The notes below the pieces were generated by a model. The model ran no database searches and was not told the DNA's origin. It worked only from the letters and a program-made list of their open reading frames with translations. The translations under genes and the position numbers were made by a program. Positions 1-10,900 of a stretch of 64,000 bases of DNA are shown here, piece after piece. Each line of letters opens with the position of its first letter. Within the stretch, counting starts at the first letter, position 1. Origin of the DNA: Amphibalanus amphitrite (taxonomy: Eukaryota > Arthropoda > Thecostraca > Balanomorpha > Balanidae); NCBI RefSeq assembly GCF_019059575.1, contig NW_024882034.1, forward strand, positions 372,001 through 436,000. The letters are read 5' to 3'.

Positions 1-1918
1 CACTGTGCTCAGACCATAGCCTGAGAGCCAAATTAGGCTTTTTACGCGGACGATAGCCTCTCCTTCAAAAAATTGACGAGAGCTCGCCCAGAAGTTGCCT
101 CCGGCCAGTTTCCGGAGATGGCCGAAGTGACCTTCTAGCCGGTCGGATTGAATCTTGCCAAGCAGGACATACTCGAGATCACACTGTCTGAGCAGATACT
201 TGGCCAGCCCGACCAGCCCTCGACAGGTTGCTGCCACTCCACGTATCGTGTCGAGCGACATTTGCGTCTTCTTGTTTCCCTGGGCTTCCCAGCGCAGCAT
301 CATCTTTCCGAACTTCTCGATGTATGCCAGCCCTTCTTCATCTCCAGTGGAAATAGGCTGCAGAGTCGAGTCGTTGCGACGAACATGCTTCCCAGGGGAC
401 TTCACGTTGACGATGTCGAACCACCTCCGAACTTGGTGCAGGAACTCTGCTGTACCGTTTAAGGAGCCGTACTCTGCATGTTGCCCATAGTAGCGGAGCG
501 CAGCGATGGTTGTCTCGTGAGTGGCTGCTACGGCGAGCTGCACGTTCACGCGCTCTATGCTTGTTGGATGGAGCACCTTATCCGTGAGTCGGTATGCCAT
601 CTTGGCATCAGAGCTGTACTCGATGGAGTGTACCTTTTCCAGGTGGCTGAGGTGAACATCCAGAGGAGGCCCACCTGCATCGAGTGGCGGACAGTGCAGT
701 TGTTTTTTGTTCAGGAGGTTGAAGTACATGTTTTTGAACAAGTGGACTGAGTCGTACATGGTGTATATCCTGTCATCACTGTGTGGACTCCAGGGATTCA
801 GGATATACTCCTGATGCCTCCCATCTTCTCCAAGCGCTCGATGGAAGGCTTGGTTTGTTCTGTGTCCGTCAGTTGTAACGGACACTACACGGTACCCAAG
901 ATGGGTGAGACATCGCAGGACTTGGAAGAAGATTCTCTTCATTTCTTGGGTTGTGACGTGGGTGACTGGCGACATGGTTACCAAGTCCTCGTAGTTCCCG
1001 GCAACCGACGAAATGTGGGTGCAGAACAAGGTACTGGCGACAGCTGTTGCTTCTCCGCTGCTCTCCCCATGCAGTCTTCCTCCCGCCAGATCGAGTGCTG
1101 TGGCACAGTAAACCTCGTCCATGGCCAGATTTACCAGCCGTTCTCTTGGAGACAACTTGGCGACCCGCATCTCCAAATACTTGATGGTCCCGATCTCCAG
1201 TCCCTCTTGCACGCTTAGTGCTGACGTAAGTCTCCGGAGAGTGACTCTGTGTGGCAGGACCAGAAGACCCGAGCTGCGCATGTCTTCATACAGTCGGGGA
1301 CTCGTTCGACTCCACACCACTGCAGTGGACATGAGTGTCGTGCTGTACCTCCTCCTTTTTGCTGGACTGAGTCGGAGTTGCAGCTGTTCAGCGGCGAACT
1401 CCCCAAAAGTACCGCATGATCCAGCTGCATCGTCCGTGCTGATTTTCTGCAGAAAATGCAGTGCAGTCATCACGTTGCCATCTTTCAAAGACTGTGCCTT
1501 GAGGAACGCCAGCACGTTCAGGACCTCAGTCGTCGTTTCGAAGCTCCCGGGAACGCTTGTCAGATCAGCTGCCCTGAGAGTAGGCAACTCGCTCCCGGCT
1601 GCGTACAAACGGAAACGAAGATCACTGTAGATCGTCAGGTTTCGTACGATGACTGGAATACCTTGATCTGTGTCAAATGCCTCCATTCTGATCGTCACAA
1701 TGTCCTCCTGAAGTTCAGGAACATGCATCTGTACGAGCCGGTACCCAGTCGGCAGGTCCACCGTAGAGAGCTTTCTCACCATGTCGGTAAGAGATGCCAC
1801 GTTCTCGGAACGAAACATGGATGCGGCTTGTTCCTCCCACAGTTCTCTTTGCAGCAGCCTTCGTGCTGTTGGAGTCGCGCGTATAGTGGGTCGTGGAGTC
1901 TCCTGTCCGCTCTCATTC
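1..1918 (-). CDS. Catalytic exon of the P-type transposase (partial)
   Basis: Uninterrupted minus-strand frame starting right after the acceptor CAG at 1921-1919. No stop codon or frameshift was met while reading all of it. Plus-strand reading frames over the same interval are antisense shadows. Lack of damage suggests a recent transposon copy or a gene under selection. Confidence 0.85.
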
Positions 1919-3024
1919 CTGCAAAAGGAGAGAAATATTTCATTTAACAACTGCATTTAGCAACGGTTGCAAAATATATGGGAAACAAATTAGCATACAT
2001 GAGTAATTTGGACATTGCCGGATAAATGCTATAAATTGATAAATGTAGCTCGGAACTTTTATACACAAAAAGAAGTTATATACAGTTATATACACAAAAA
2101 GAACAATTCAGCAGCATGTGCGACCCTTTTTAACCGCTATGTATGCATGCAGGTTAAAAGTTCGGCCTATGGAGGTCATGTTGTAAGGTCAGATTGTAAG
2201 GTCGGGTCGGGTCAGAAAAGGAAAAGATTAAAATGTGCTGAAACCGACTCCAACTCCGGGCCGTCAGAGTTGTCTGGATCAAAAGTTATTCAAGAAAACC
2301 ATCAGAAGTAAAAACGAACATTTTTCTTCGGTTACCTCTGGTTGGTGACCCAGTTTTTGACCTGACCGAAAAATGACCGAAGTACTTTCTTACTGTTTTT
2401 TTTTTTTACCGTTCTTTCGAACGCCGCCTACCGCTTGTCTCTACGACGCCCCCCCCCCCGGCCCGCTGATGGGGCACCGGCCCGGCGCGGGTTAACGTCT
2501 GACATGATCACATTAATGACGTAACAGATCAAAGGTTATTTGAGGTAGAGTTCCCAAATTTTCATTTTTCACAGGTGTCAAAATGTAAAGACCATCCTCA
2601 ACACCTAAGATGTCCTTAATACCTTACTAATGCCCATATTGCTTTGATGAGGTATAAACATATCAACTTACTTGTCCCGGGGTGGGAGCACTGTTGGAAC
2701 TGCGGTTGGCTTGAGGCGCCGTCGCTGACGGTCGGTTCTTCTTGTCGTGGCAGTGACACAAAAGTCATCACTGGAAAAGTGGAGCTCACAAACCCCACCA
2801 CTTTTAGGGTATGATTCTTTTACACCTCGTCTGATTGCTTCCAGCCACTTCTTTCGCAATGCACATTCGCGTGGAAAGCTAAATACCGATACCTTTCCCT
2901 TTCTCTTGTCACTTCCTCTCCGATGCCGTGTGATTCTATATCCAGAATAACAATTACGTACCGTACACTTCCGTGTCATCAAAAACCCTTTCAAAGGAAA
3001 ATAGAAAAGATGGAAAATAGACAA
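1..3024 (-). CDS. THAP-domain P-element-type (THAP9-like) transposase, 3' end off the window
   Basis: Seen: two exons on the minus strand. The first (2979 or 3024 down to 2672) ends at a GTAAGT donor; the second (1918 down to 1) follows a pyrimidine tract and CAG and stays open for about 640 codons to the window edge. The join is phase 2 and keeps the frame. Exon 1 encodes a THAP zinc finger: MTRKC-x4-C type start, FPR motif, CELHF as the C-x2-H pair, and an AVPT box. Exon 2 shows P-element transposase landmarks: LAMDEVY (candidate first acidic residue), VTTDGHRTNQ, MYDSVHLFKNMY and SDRLEGHFGHLRKLAGG. Known: such proteins bind transposon ends through THAP and cut and join DNA with an RNase H-like fold. 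Inferred: a P-superfamily transposon, or a domesticated THAP9-like gene. Met at 2979 is the usual THAP position; 3024 is an in-frame alternative. The C terminus lies outside the window. Confidence 0.88.
2455..2495. mobile_element. Solo end of a TTAA/CCC element in the transposase intron
   Basis: A C-run is followed by GGCCCG, a 13-nt spacer, GGCCCGGCGCGGG and TTAA at 2492-2495. This is the duplicated-terminus layout of the larger TTAA elements in the window. No matching opposite end was found nearby, so this is a remnant. Confidence 0.45.
2672..2979 (-). CDS. THAP zinc-finger exon of the P-type transposase
   Basis: This exon carries the C2CH zinc finger. The first cysteine pair is C-x4-C, the spacing to CELH is about 53 residues (slightly long for THAP), and the AVPT-like motif closes the domain. 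The donor GTAAGT lies at 2671-2666. The reading frame is open upstream to an alternative ATG at 3024. Confidence 0.85.
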
Positions 3025-4943
3025 CTAAAATCATAGGCTAAATATCCTAAATGTGGCGAAGCCTTGCTTAATTTTAGGGCCTTGGCTTGATTGTGGCAGT
3101 ATTTCCAGAAAATAAAGAATTTGCGTGCAACTCATTGGTGCTTATTTGCGGGAGATACCTCCGATATTCTCAGATATCATTTACCACTACTATTTTCATG
3201 AAAACTGTTATTGTTTTTAACGATTTTTTTTGTTTATATCGAAATCAAAACATTTTTTTTTTACTTACTAGACATATAAAACTTCAAACAATATCCATGT
3301 TAAATTTTGCCAGGTTTGCAGGGTTCTTAATAAGTTAAAACTAGGTTCACTTTTGGGCCCCTTATGCTACCTCGGCCAGATCATTGCACAGTCCATGTAT
3401 AGAGAAGTCTGTGGCCCGGCGCAACGTGATTGGCCAGCGCTCCCATCCAATCCGCTGTGGTAGCGAACGAGCCTCTATCCGGGTGCAAAATCTTATTAGC
3501 ATTACGAGCCTATGACAAGTGCTCTAAATATTGATATTTTGTTAAGAGACCATATTGATGAAAATTGGCGCTTGAGCTGAAATGTCCAATGTCAAAATTT
3601 CAAACCAATTAGACAAAAACTGAAGAAATAATCGCCGAAAAACAGGGTCTCATGGGGTCTGAAATAGTTAGTAGCTGACGGCTAAGCTACGGTCCGTCCC
3701 GGCCGGGCCTGAGGCAGGGAATTGATGCACGATGGCGATTGAGCCAATCCATCCCTCACCCTGGGGAGGGAAGCAGGAGTGAACGTCAACATCAGCAACA
3801 GGAACCGACGGACCGAAAACGCTGCACGTGTTACCGCACGCACCACAAAACGCACACACACTCACAAACACGAATATCCTGAGCCGCTGATGGTCGGGTG
3901 TGAGCCGAGACGGTTCATCGTTCAGTGGCCATTGACCTCACGGTTGGCCAACGCTCCCATTTTTATAGGTACTGAATGACACAAATAATGCGTTGAATTT
4001 AGGTTGCACAAGAGCCTGTTTGGTTTTGTCAAGATAAGTCTGGTTGAGTGTAAAACTAAACTTACGATAGGTAGTTTAGGAAATTAGTGTAAACAGTTTT
4101 ATGTATTGCTGCACGCGCGATGATGAGAGCTACCCTACCCCGTTGGTCGCCGTATGTCAAATAAGGCACGCTGTATGCTGCAAGTGTGCCTTATTTGCGT
4201 CCTCCCCACTGAGCACCAAGCTACCGTAGTTGACGTACAGCTATGTTGCAAACACAGTTCTCGGCTGGCTGCACCCCGCTGAAGAGGCCTTTGGAGTTCG
4301 GTGCAGCGAAGCAGCTCACAGGCTCCCGCTACACATACCGACCCACTCCACTTCTAACGAGGCAGTGCCGAGCCCAGGAGCCTGCCGGGGAGGTGAGCCG
4401 ACTCGGCGCGGCGGGGGCAAACAGTGGCGCAGACGCGCCACGGCTCGCCGCATTTGTCACCGCCCGCGGCGCACTCCAAATACCGACCCTGCGCCGGCAT
4501 TGTCGCAGCGGCAAACACACTCACCGAACGCAAACACGCGCCGCAATGTAACTGTCCCGGGGGGAGGGGGACACGCGACTGCCGCGGCCCACACAGCCAC
4601 GGGTTTTGTGTGGACTGACACCCACTGGCTTGGTGTGGACTGACACTTTAATGGAACATTGGAAACTGAACTCGTGTGGATTGACAGGGACCCAAACCGA
4701 CTGCGTGATGGGCAGGCTCGCTGTTGTCACACGATGCCCGTCGATGTCTTGAGCGCCTTTTGTTCGACGTAAGCAATAAAAAAGGACAGAAGTATTTTCG
4801 TGATGGCACTTACTAAGCTGCATACTGTCAGTCCTTTTTTCTATTATCGTCAAGGGTCATTCCACTGTTACCACCGACCAAACCGTGTTGGCTTGGTCTT
4901 CCGCTGTTTGTGCAGACTGCTGCAGGTCAGTTTGGCATCTGCT
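3025..4943. other. Noncoding, no gene recognised
   Basis: AT-rich to 4.1 kb, then a GC-rich patch at about 4.26-4.57 kb. The short reading frames there overlap in several frames and show no domain. A GTGTGGACTGACAC motif occurs twice near 4.61-4.65 kb. Confidence 0.5.
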
Positions 4944-5085
4944 CAGACTATGTTGGGCTGGTCTGGTGTCTGATCTCTCTCGTGCAGACTATGTTGGGTC
5001 AGTCTGGTGTGTCTGATCTCGTTCGAGACCGCTGCTCAGACTATGTTGGGTCAGTCTGGTGTGTCTGATCTCGTTCGAGACCGCC
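4944..5085. repeat. Tandem repeat of about 50 bp, roughly three copies
   Basis: The unit begins CAGACTATGTTGGGT and continues through GTGTCTGATCTCGTTCGAGA. The last two copies are nearly identical and the first is diverged and shorter. Confidence 0.8.
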
Positions 5086-6768
5086 GGTTAGCTCCTGACA
5101 ACCGCTATGGACGGTGGTGCCATTCGGCAGAGCCACTAAACGATGCCGTGTCTCTCCGTGATGGCCGCTTGTCAGCACCATGCATTTATGCATGCCATAG
5201 AGCTGAGCTCGCGCCGACAGTTGGTGCCGACCCAAACGGCCCAGACGGCCGTGCCTCACTGACACGGTGGCCTTCTCTGATAGCACGAATAGCGGCATTT
5301 GTACCTAATAGCGCAGCGACGTCAAATTGATAATTTCAGACGGGAAGTGGGGAGAATCGTGCTGCTTAGCGCTCCGTTTATTTAGCAATACTTTTCCATC
5401 AGATTCGTTTGCAGAAAGTGTCATGTTTTGTCTCCATGGATTACATTGACACCAATTGGCACCGACTGCCAAATGTCATTAGTGTCATCATCGATATGTC
5501 ATGGGCGCTGATGACCTATGAAACCCAGGCGCCTTAAAATCACAATCATTCATCATTATTCCGGCTGATCCCACCATGCAACCAGTTTGTATTTGACACT
5601 GAACCTGAATCTGAGTTTTGATTTCTGCGTTTCCAGTGTCATTTTTACACCACCGGCCTATATCCAACTTAATTTGGTTTTTATACATAATCCGCGGGGA
5701 CCATTTCATGTCACTGTTATTTCGACTTATAGCCAATATCGAGAGTCGTTGTTTCCAATAAAACCTGGAACATGGTGGCACTGCGCGAATAAAACAGGCG
5801 CCGGTTCAGCCGTGTCGTAAATATCCAAATTGGCTATAGAAGTGGTTTGGGGACCACGGCATCTTTTCTGCGTTGCTATATTCGATCAGATGGTCTCGCC
5901 AGTAGGCACACAAGGCAAAACTGCCTTCTGTAATTTATTGTTAATTCGCTGCATTGTGCATACGCCACCCAAATGCACGCAGGCACTCACATTACAATAG
6001 ATGCAGATGCATACATTGCATGTATTTATACATAGATGCCTACGTATTACATACACTCAGAGCGAGAAAGGGGAATGATCTTAGATCCTCCCTGCTGATT
6101 GGACAGCATGATGGACGACGCGATGCCTTGTCTACGTGTGCAGAAATTATTCGCCAGTATATGAGCTTGGTGATTGATGTTTGGCGGTTGATCTTTGTTA
6201 GACTCGTCCGCGCAAGACTTATCCCCGGGACGATCCTCGTGACCGGCCGGCCGCGCGGCGATCATGAACATTATTAATAAAGTTGGCGGCTCGTTTGTAT
6301 TATGCTGATGTGATGAAGTTGTGCGCGATGATCAGCCCGTTAAGCCGGCGCAGGGCGGCGGCCGCTCCGCCGCCGCGGTGGTCGTGTCTGGTTAGCTGGA
6401 GCTCTGGCGGTGACGCCGTCCCCCGCAGACCGGCCACTAGCTCAGCACTAATGAGCGCAAGCCGGCAGTAGCTGGCCGAATACGCCACCCACGCCACAGA
6501 TGGGACCAAAGGCCGCGGCGGCGGTCAGCTGGGGAACGAGTCCCGGGAACACCGGCGGGATATCATATTCCACACCGCACACCGCGGGATGGGACATAAC
6601 TCAGTCTGAGCGGTCAAATCTGACCAGAGAGGAGGCAACGGCGATAATTTTGAACCAGACATCGATCTGGGGCATATTTTTGGACACTATTCATAACAGT
6701 GTTTCAATCTATTTTTGTAAAGCGGCTTTTGATACCCACAGGTCAATTCTGCCTTAAAAAACGTTAAG
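5086..6768. other. Noncoding, no gene recognised
   Basis: Only short unconvincing reading frames. A GC-rich patch lies at 6.34-6.56 kb. No RNA gene or clear repeat structure was seen. Confidence 0.5.
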
Positions 6769-6772
6769 TTAA

Positions 6773-7942
6773 CCCGCGCGGGGCTGGGGGGGGGGTAAAT
6801 TTTACCCCTCGCGAATTTTTGCAATATCTAAAAAACGGCAGCGCGCAGCGCCGCCAAACTCTCAGTACCTTTTCTTACATCAATTTAACACGTTCCCTTA
6901 AATTTGAGCGAAATCCGTCGGAAATTTTTGAGAAATTGACGTTTTAGTGGCGTCATGCTTGCCATTTTCGCCTCAAAAACGGCAAAATTTCAAACGCCGC
7001 TAACATCTTCATTTTAAAAGGAATCAAGACGTAACAAAAAGGTTATACGTAATTCTACTTTGTCTATCAAATGGCTATCTCGGTTTTTGGAAAATTTTGG
7101 ATTTTTGCCCGAATTTTTCCAAAAAAACTGACTTTTTTGGGAAAATAATTATAAAATCCAAAATTTTGAGTGTATCGAAAAAACCGGAATAAATGTCAGA
7201 GAAATGGTCTTTGTGCACCTACATACCAATTTTTAGAAGAATCAGTTAAACAATGTGGGAGTTATTCAAAAATTTATGACGTCACGACACACAAAAAAAA
7301 TTGAAAAATGATTTTTTTGGAAGTTTTACACCTCGTACGGAAACAAAAATAGCACTATTCGATTTGCCGTGAAAAACTGTATCAGATAGACACCTTTTTA
7401 GGCCTTAACAACCAACTTCAAAATTTGACCTCACTTGACCTGACCTTGACCTGACCTCGACCTGAAATTCATCCAGAGGTGGTCCATATCACTTATTGAG
7501 TGTGCCTATTGATTTCTATGATTAAAATGACCCATAAAACATGTGTCGCACATGGCCTTTTCTATATTTTGTTTTTGGTGACCTGACCTGACCTGACCTG
7601 ACCTTGACCTTGACCTTTGAATGACATTGTATGCAACGAATATTGTCTTAGCAGCCTAAGAACACGTTTTGGGCAATCAGTCTCAGTCCATGACTCCATT
7701 CTTCGGCAACTACGGTGCAAGGCCGATACTGTAGAAACTTGCAATTTGTACCCTTGACCTGACCTTGACCTTGACCTCAAAATTTAAATTAAGTACATGT
7801 TTTTAGTTGTTTGTGATGAGATCTTTCGATTGGCGTTTGAATTTTCCAAATCGGACCATTAGTTCGGGAGATAACAGGGGGATAAAATTTACACCCCCCC
7901 CCAGCCCCGCGCGTTCGGCTGGAGACCCCAGCCCCGCGCGGG
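6773..7942. mobile_element. TTAA-flanked piggyBac-like nonautonomous element, 1170 bp
   Basis: Flanked by TTAA at 6769-6772 and 7943-7946. Left end CCCGCGCGGGGCTGGGG, right end its exact inverse. A G-run followed by a C-run lies inside the left end. The right end repeats its terminal motif after a 12-nt spacer. The interior has TGACC(T) arrays near 7.43-7.46, 7.58-7.62 and 7.75-7.78 kb and no long reading frame. TTAA duplication with CCC termini is the piggyBac hallmark; mobilisation by a piggyBac transposase is inferred. Confidence 0.85.
7430..7785. repeat. Array of TGACCT / TGACCTTGACC half-sites
   Basis: Three clusters of directly repeated TGACC, TGACCT and TGACCTT inside the 1.17 kb TTAA element. 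On the other strand these read AGGTCA, a nuclear-receptor half-site consensus. Any binding is untested inference. Confidence 0.7.
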
Positions 7943-7946
7943 TTAA

Positions 7947-10900
7947 AATAAAAGAATAAAGTAGGTATCAGTAGGTATAATATGCATTGTAAAATATACC
8001 TATTTAATTAAAAAGAAGATCCAATCGCGAGAACTTTATTTTAATCGTATGCGGGCATCCCGAGGCGGGTGAAAACCTGCAGGTTCTGTGCTTTAATTAC
8101 GCATCGTGTAAGCAAAACGGCCAGTTGTGGGCGAAAATATTGCCTCGTGCTTTGCCTTAAATAGGCAATGCTCCACAATTACACGACGCCTAAACCAGAA
8201 GCAATTCATAAACGCGCCAGATGCGCCCAGTGCCATTGTGGCTTTTACATTGCTAGCGAGATAGTGTCGGAAAATACGAGATTGGACATACATATGCATT
8301 GCATTGTAGCAAGCTTTCCCGTATTTGATTTATCATATACGGCTTTGCACCCATGACCGCGACCTTTACCAACATTAAATGAAGGTACCCTGAATAAACC
8401 GAAATAGCGGACACCAAAGGCAGGCCAGGCTATTCAATTTCGCAGCTTCGGAGATTCACTTAGGGTGCTGATAGCTTTCGCAGAAATCCCAGATGATGAT
8501 TTCCGTTCATTTGTGATATTTATAGATAACCCAAAGGCATCGCGATGAGTACCTAGCATGTAGTTTGACAACCCTGATAATGAAACTGGAACGACCAATA
8601 AACCACATCTCAGCTGTATACGAACGTTAGCATCTCAGCACGGTATCTGCAAAATGTGCTCTACCTCATTATGGAATATAAATGCGCTTAGATTGTGGCG
8701 TTGTGGCATGAAGAGAGGCCGGGTCATAAAGTAAAAATACGCACAGTCTATAAATATGAAATATGGTGGCCATTATTCTTACTGGCTTTTGGCTTTTGTA
8801 GTCCTTTCAGTGCTATGCATTGCAAACCTTTCTGTGATCGTTGTAACATAACCATACTGATAAACGTATTGACATCAGGAGCAAAGGGTAAAAAATTGAC
8901 GTTTTACCGCAGATAGTTCGAGGATATCTCGGCCAGTCGCACCGACTGTCACTCTTTCCCTGCCTCAAGTGTCGGACAGTGTTATCAAGACTGTCAAACG
9001 CTCGCCGTTCTGCACATGCAGGCCCGCACATTTCATACCTTGGGGACACGTAAACATTGTGTCGGAACGGAACGATAACAAGTGTGACCTTGTGAGCCTC
9101 ATCGATCGAAAGCCAAACCCGGGCACACTCTACAGCTCGGACGCCATGCTACCAGTATCTACCTAAGTCCTCTGTGGGATAGACACAGATAAACAACAAC
9201 TACGTTCCGAAAGTTCAGTTGTGATACCTGCATTGCTTTTGGAGATAACAAGAGGAGAACTTAGGAGGGGGAGGGGGGGGGCAGTGCATTCTCGTACAGG
9301 CTAATATTCAGAATGGTGTTTTTTTTTACTACCAAATTTTAAGATATACCTCCTTTCTCATCAGTTTAATAGATACACATGGGGGCCAAAAGAACGCATC
9401 ACTCGAAGACTCCCCGTGGGCTGTGCTTTAGCGTGATCCCTCCCTGAGGGATGGTGATCGATGGTCGGCGTCTAGGAGGTGCCAGCCCGGCTGAATTGAG
9501 CGTGCTTCAAAGACGTGCTGGGACGCTTCAGCGAGCGATCGTCTTTGAGGCGTCTCATTCGATCTGGCTAAGCCCAAAAGGCACAAACAAGCACAAATAC
9601 GTACACGCAGCGCACAACGCAACGGACAACACAACGCTTATTAGGATGTGGAATCATTGACTCGCGTGTTTAGCGTCAAATTATGTTTAGAAAAACGACA
9701 ATAACATATGACCATCTCATGGAGATATACTGAAACATAGACCAACATCCATGTATGTTTCAGCAGCCAGCCATAGTTAGCCATACCTAACTAGTGGTCT
9801 ATGGCTGAAATTTGAAAGCATATCTTTCTTCATATTACTGGACAAAGGCCTCAGAAAAAGTTTAGTGCGTAATGCGCTGATACGTTGATGATACAATAGG
9901 CCCTGGACGAAATGACTCTATTTACCGGAATGACTGGAGTGGAACGACTGGGATCAATCCATGGGGAGGGTCTGTGTGGGAGGCAATGGCTGAGCGATCC
10001 GGCCGGGTCAGGCGCGCAGTGGTAGAGCTGCTCCTGTCACAGGGTGGCTCACTGAGCACAATAGCCTCAGTGCAGTGGGCGGACCGACTGTCGTGGTAAT
10101 GCGCCGACTCGGTGCCGCCCAGCCGGCGGTATTTGAACCGTCCCCCATCCATCAAAGAGCCACCGCTGTGCGCCCGGACGCGCCTCCCTCCGCCGGGGCC
10201 GGCCGAGTCAGCAAGGCGAGCCCGCCGCGCTGTATTAACCCGATCAGGGCGATTACCATTCCGAGCATTAGCCCGCGCTGGCACTCCGAGAGTGGCAGCC
10301 GAGGGAAGGCGGGGTGGGAGCGGGGAAGGCGGGCGGGAAAGGCGGGATGAGGCGGGGAAGGCGGGGTCCAGAAGCTGGGCGAGGGGTGATAACGGTGTCT
10401 TGCTCAGTGGCTCCGAATTGCGCTCCCCCACCCGAGAGGAACTGCCAACCTGAGCGAAACAAATCGTATGCGTGGCAGAAAGAACAGCATTATCGGTCAA
10501 AAATAAAAGTAACGTTGCGTTTCAGTAAGACCGACCATACATGAGGAAAATAGTATGTGGGCGAGGGAAGACTGATGTGAGAAATTTTAGTGCATCTGCC
10601 ACAGTGCAGCAGTCACGGATTATGGCGTGAAATATGCGCATACAACGCTCCTCTATCAATCAACGCATTTGCAAGGAAAAAGTTCCCAGCATGCCTCAGG
10701 CAAATAAGCCTATCCGCCTTGATGGGCGCGCATCATTTCCTGTGAAAGCCGGCAGCTTTGCGGGTCTCTCATATTGGGTAGATGTTTGTCTATCTGATTG
10801 ATGGCACACTCAATCTCATAGATCATCGGTATTCTGGCCGCGGCTGGCTGCTGGCCGCCGGCGGCGGTGCCAGTGTCAGCCGTCCCACACTTCCGTATAC

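Noticed and set aside
148..1947. Several plus-strand open frames
   Set aside because: They are antisense shadows of the minus-strand P-type transposase exon, which has family motifs and a splice acceptor.
4944..5085. CRISPR-like array
   Set aside because: Adjacent tandem copies without unique spacers, in a eukaryotic genome.
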